NCBI GenBank assembly: GCA_947179155.2
Contig: OX359264.1
Coordinates: forward strand, 3,158,001 to 3,222,000
From: Hedera helix
Taxonomy: Eukaryota > Streptophyta > Magnoliopsida > Apiales > Araliaceae
DNA: 64,000 nucleotides
Reading direction: 5' to 3'
A program made the position numbers and the translations under genes. Position 1 is the first letter of the stretch, and every line of letters starts with the position of its first letter. The notes below the pieces were generated by a model. The model worked only from the letters and a program-made list of their open reading frames with translations. It searched no databases and was not told the origin of the DNA. Positions 61,434 through 64,000 of the stretch are shown piece after piece.

Positions 61434-62015
61434 AAAGTGTGCTTGTTAGCCAAATAAAAAGATGAGTAATTAATACTCAATAAAACTAATAAAGTAATTA
61501 GTTTTAATATAAAGTAAGAAGGAATGTTGTAAAATATAATTAATTAGGTTAATTATATTAGTTATGAGTCCAAGTAATTTAATTACTACTATTGGACTAG
61601 CCCAAAAGGATTATATGTGTTAGCCCAATATGAGAATACTTGCATGAAGGTGGGTAATTAAATAAGAGAGCCCAATGGAAGGTAAGCTATGTAGCCCAAA
61701 CATTTAAAAGTCCAATGTTGGTCAAAGTGTGGGAAAATATTATTGAGTGTAGAGAATTAACTAATGTAGAGTAAGTTGAATAACCCTAGTTGGTAGACAA
61801 GAGAGAGAGCATTAACCAAACATTGGTTAATTGTTAGATGAATATGTATGATGATGAGAATTAACCATGTATGAGTTAATTGTGTAACCCAGTGTAGGAA
61901 TAACTATATGTGTATGGGTAATTATATTATAAACTCAAGTTACTGATAAAAGGTAGTTAATGAATTAAATTGAATCAAGTCAAAGTACTTGTATTAATGT
62001 GTATTAAAATTAGCA

Positions 62016-62184
62016 CTACCGTCGCAGCGGTAGGCTTCACCGTCGCAGCGGTGAAACTCTCTAGAATGTGAAAAATAGAACTACCGCCGCAGCGGTAGGT
62101 TTCACCGCCGCAACGGTGAAACTCTCTGGAATGTGAAAAATAGAACTACGCCGCAGCGGTAGTAATTACCACCACAGCGGTGAT
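62016..62184. repeat. 65 bp tandem array of paired GC-rich hairpins
   Basis: Three units begin at 62016, 62081 and 62146. Each has hairpin A (CTACCGTCGCAGCGGTAG, 6 bp stem) followed by hairpin B (TTCACCGTCGCAGCGGTGAA, 7 bp stem) and a spacer ending GAATGTGAAAAATAGAA. The third unit is decayed (one C lost in A, mismatches in B). It stands out as G+C-rich in AT-rich LTR. Confidence 0.95.
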
Positions 62185-62658
62185 ACGGACTGTTTGAAAA
62201 GTTATAGTTTATTAAATCAATTTAAAGTACTGGTATGTATGAGCATTAGGGTTTTAGTAAAATAAACCCAAGATATATTAAGTGTTCGTGATTTAATCGA
62301 CTAACTCAATTAAGTAGTCCAATGGACTTATAAATAACAAGTCTAATTGGATTATGTAATTAAGCTAATATGTTTATTTAATAAACTCAATGAAGTGGCC
62401 GTATAGGATTTAATTAGTTAACCATATATGAAAATATGGTAAGTCTAAATAAACCTTGATCCAAGTTATAATTAATTAAGCTCAATGCTTGTTTTAATTA
62501 AATGTAACATAGGGTATTTAATGTTAGCCCAATGTAACAATTAAATAGTAGCCCAAATAAATTAAATGGTAGAGCCCAAACAATGATAATTCAAAATCCA
62601 ATTGAATTTAATTAAATGACCCAATATGGAGCCCAATACATGGTTAAATGGTTGGTCA

Positions 62659-62674
62659 ATATATATATATGGAG

Positions 62675-62719
<45 letters not shown>
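62659..62719. repeat. (TA)n microsatellites split by a GT-rich spacer
   Basis: ATATATATATAT (62659-62670), then GGAGGTGTGTG, then about 38 bp of TA. Confidence 0.95.
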
Positions 62720-62721
<2 letters not shown>

Positions 62722-63084
62722 ATGAAAATAATTGGATTTTGGAGCCAAAAAAGGGCATTTTGCTGAGATTTAGAAGCGAGCCCACTTGGGGGTGACTTGT
62801 TGCACTTGTATTGCTTTTATTTCACTCAACCAATAGCTTGTAAGCAAGCTTGACGCATGTCAATCACCTGGTCAATCAAGCTAGTCATTCAAAGTAATAG
62901 TAATCACCAATTTAGCTTCTAATTGCACCAAGGTTGGTTGATTAAGAAGTTAATGAAGTACTCCTAGAGTTCTATAAATAGAAATTACCAACACATGAGC
63001 AATATTGGTCATTTCTATGCTTGGTAGTATTTTTAGAAAGATGAAAGAATTCTAGAGAGAAGGGAGAGCATTGTAGGAGATTTC

Positions 63085-64000
63085 TGATAGAGTTAAATTA
63101 TACGATATTTTTATTCCCTAATACTTAGTTTTTATATTTATTGTGTGCTTAAATGTTTAATTATTTAGCATATTTTGGTTTTAATAGGTTTTATAGGATT
63201 TTAGTTAATTTATGTTAATTTAGGTAATTTTATAGTAATTTTATATTTCTTTTTATTTAGGTGTTTTTATTTATTTTTAGTATTTTAGGTGTTTTATTTA
63301 TTATTATGTGTTTTTAGAATTTTTAGTATTTTTATTTTATTTTTATTTATTTTTAATTATTTTATATTTATTTTTGTAGGAAAAATAAAGCTGGGGGACA
63401 AATCTGGAAAATCCGCAAAAGTTTAATGGCGATTTCGTAATTAACCAGCACCGGTGGCAATTTCGTAAATAAGTCCTCCGAATTTCTGCGCAATGCGCGC
63501 GTTGGAGAGAGAAGGAACACGGAGCTTGAAACGACGTCGTTTACATTTGGTGAAGAAAACATACCGCGCAATGCGCGGGAGGAGCTCGGTGACGTCAGCA
63601 ACGCGTTTCCGCGTTGACTTGGTCAGCGGCGCGTGTAAGGGGCGTTTGGCTTGCACGGAATTGCTGGAAAATCAGATTAATTCGAGATTTTTGCTACTTT
63701 TTATTCCAAATTGGATTTTAATTCCAACTAGGGTTAGGATAATAATTATTTTTCTTTTTCTTTTATTTTTAATTGTAAATCCTATTAGGGTTTGAACAAA
63801 TTAGAGGCCTATAAATAGAGTGTCAATCTCTCATTATTGAGAGTAAGTTTTTAGGAGTTCTTTCTTCTAATTTCTTGGAGAGAGTTTTTCAACTAGTGTG
63901 TATTATTTTTATTATGTTTAGCTAAGTTTTTATTTTCAGTTCTAAAGGGATGTTGAACCTTATTTTTAATTAATGTTCTAATTGAGTTTTATTATATATT
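63085..64000 (+). mobile_element. LTR related to the solo LTR at 6047, running off the window
   Basis: It starts TGATAGAGTTAAATTATACG, preceded by ATTTC (possible target duplication; the partner is outside). It has a GC-rich module (63400-63660) with CCGCGCAATGCGCGG (63565-63579), palindrome AAACGACGTCGTTT (63529-63542) and GTGACGTCAGC. The TATA box CCTATAAATAGAG is at 63808-63820. The text after it (TTATTATGTTTAGCTAAG, TTTTCAGTTCTA) is shared with 6600-6750. Open frames inside the module are not taken as genes. Confidence 0.8.

Larger units (their letters stand above)
61164..63084 (+). mobile_element. Giant LTR, 5' part, interrupted at 63085
   Basis: From TAATATCTCAGATATTTTTA it is similar to the start of the element at 16379: both share AGTTTAAAACTTAGA, ATTAAATGTGA and AATGATGCATGT. 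The terminal TG is lost or mutated. The LTR TATA box TCTATAAATAG is at 62971-62981, with a GA-rich leader after it. It carries the hairpin array at 62016-62184 and many TTGGGCT / AGCCCAA words. The next LTR is inserted at 63085. Confidence 0.7.

Noticed and set aside
63368..63795. Three overlapping 70-100 aa open frames
   Set aside because: Same reason: they lie in the GC-rich LTR module and upstream region, and no frame is kept in the related LTR at 6047.

Overview
This window looks like nuclear DNA of a flowering plant, probably a eudicot. It is very AT-rich and gene-poor. It carries plant-specific gene families (a GSO1/GSO2-type receptor kinase, a Nictaba/PP2-type lectin, TIR-domain remnants) and is packed with plant transposable elements: giant LTRs, Ty1/copia and gag-type remnants, PIF/Harbinger and several MITEs. 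The species cannot be named from the sequence. I saw no rRNA, tRNA, CRISPR or organellar features.

The largest structure is a recent tandem segmental duplication of about 36 kb. Positions 1-24628 are nearly identical to 39322-60610. If this is a simple tandem duplication, copy 2 is 24629-60610 and copy 1 begins upstream of the window. Copy 1 alone carries a 3336 bp LTR insertion (12959-16294, target duplication ACTCT), which explains why the offset between copies drops from 39326 to 35985. A haplotype-duplication assembly artefact gives the same picture and must be excluded.

Layout of one unit, using copy 1 for the part seen twice: a truncated LTR; a broken TIR-domain (NLR-type) pseudogene holding a MITE; a giant LTR (2159-7759) with a solo LTR nested in it (6047-7522); the 5' end of a minus-strand copia element; a small broken gene resembling mitochondrial complex I subunit B15; a PIF/Harbinger element (10409-16317) with both its genes broken; a 4493 bp LTR (16379-20871); and a truncated GSO-type LRR receptor kinase pseudogene (21581-23359). 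The part seen only in copy 2 (24629-39321) holds a giant LTR nested in another, a gag remnant with primer-binding site, a disrupted unrecognised coding fragment, one intact-looking PP2/Nictaba-like gene (34395-35297, three exons, minus strand), and a diverged third copy of the TIR/LTR segment. After the duplication (60611-64000) come a MITE, another giant LTR carrying an array of GC-rich hairpins, and a second LTR that leaves the window.

The only gene that looks intact is the PP2-like lectin. The most interesting signals are in the LTRs: a hairpin conserved between diverged LTRs with differing stems, a GC-rich module with CGCGCAATGCGCG palindromes shared by LTRs with different termini, a 53 bp minisatellite beside a TATA box, and a 65 bp array of paired hairpins. 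I found no clear novel multi-gene system.
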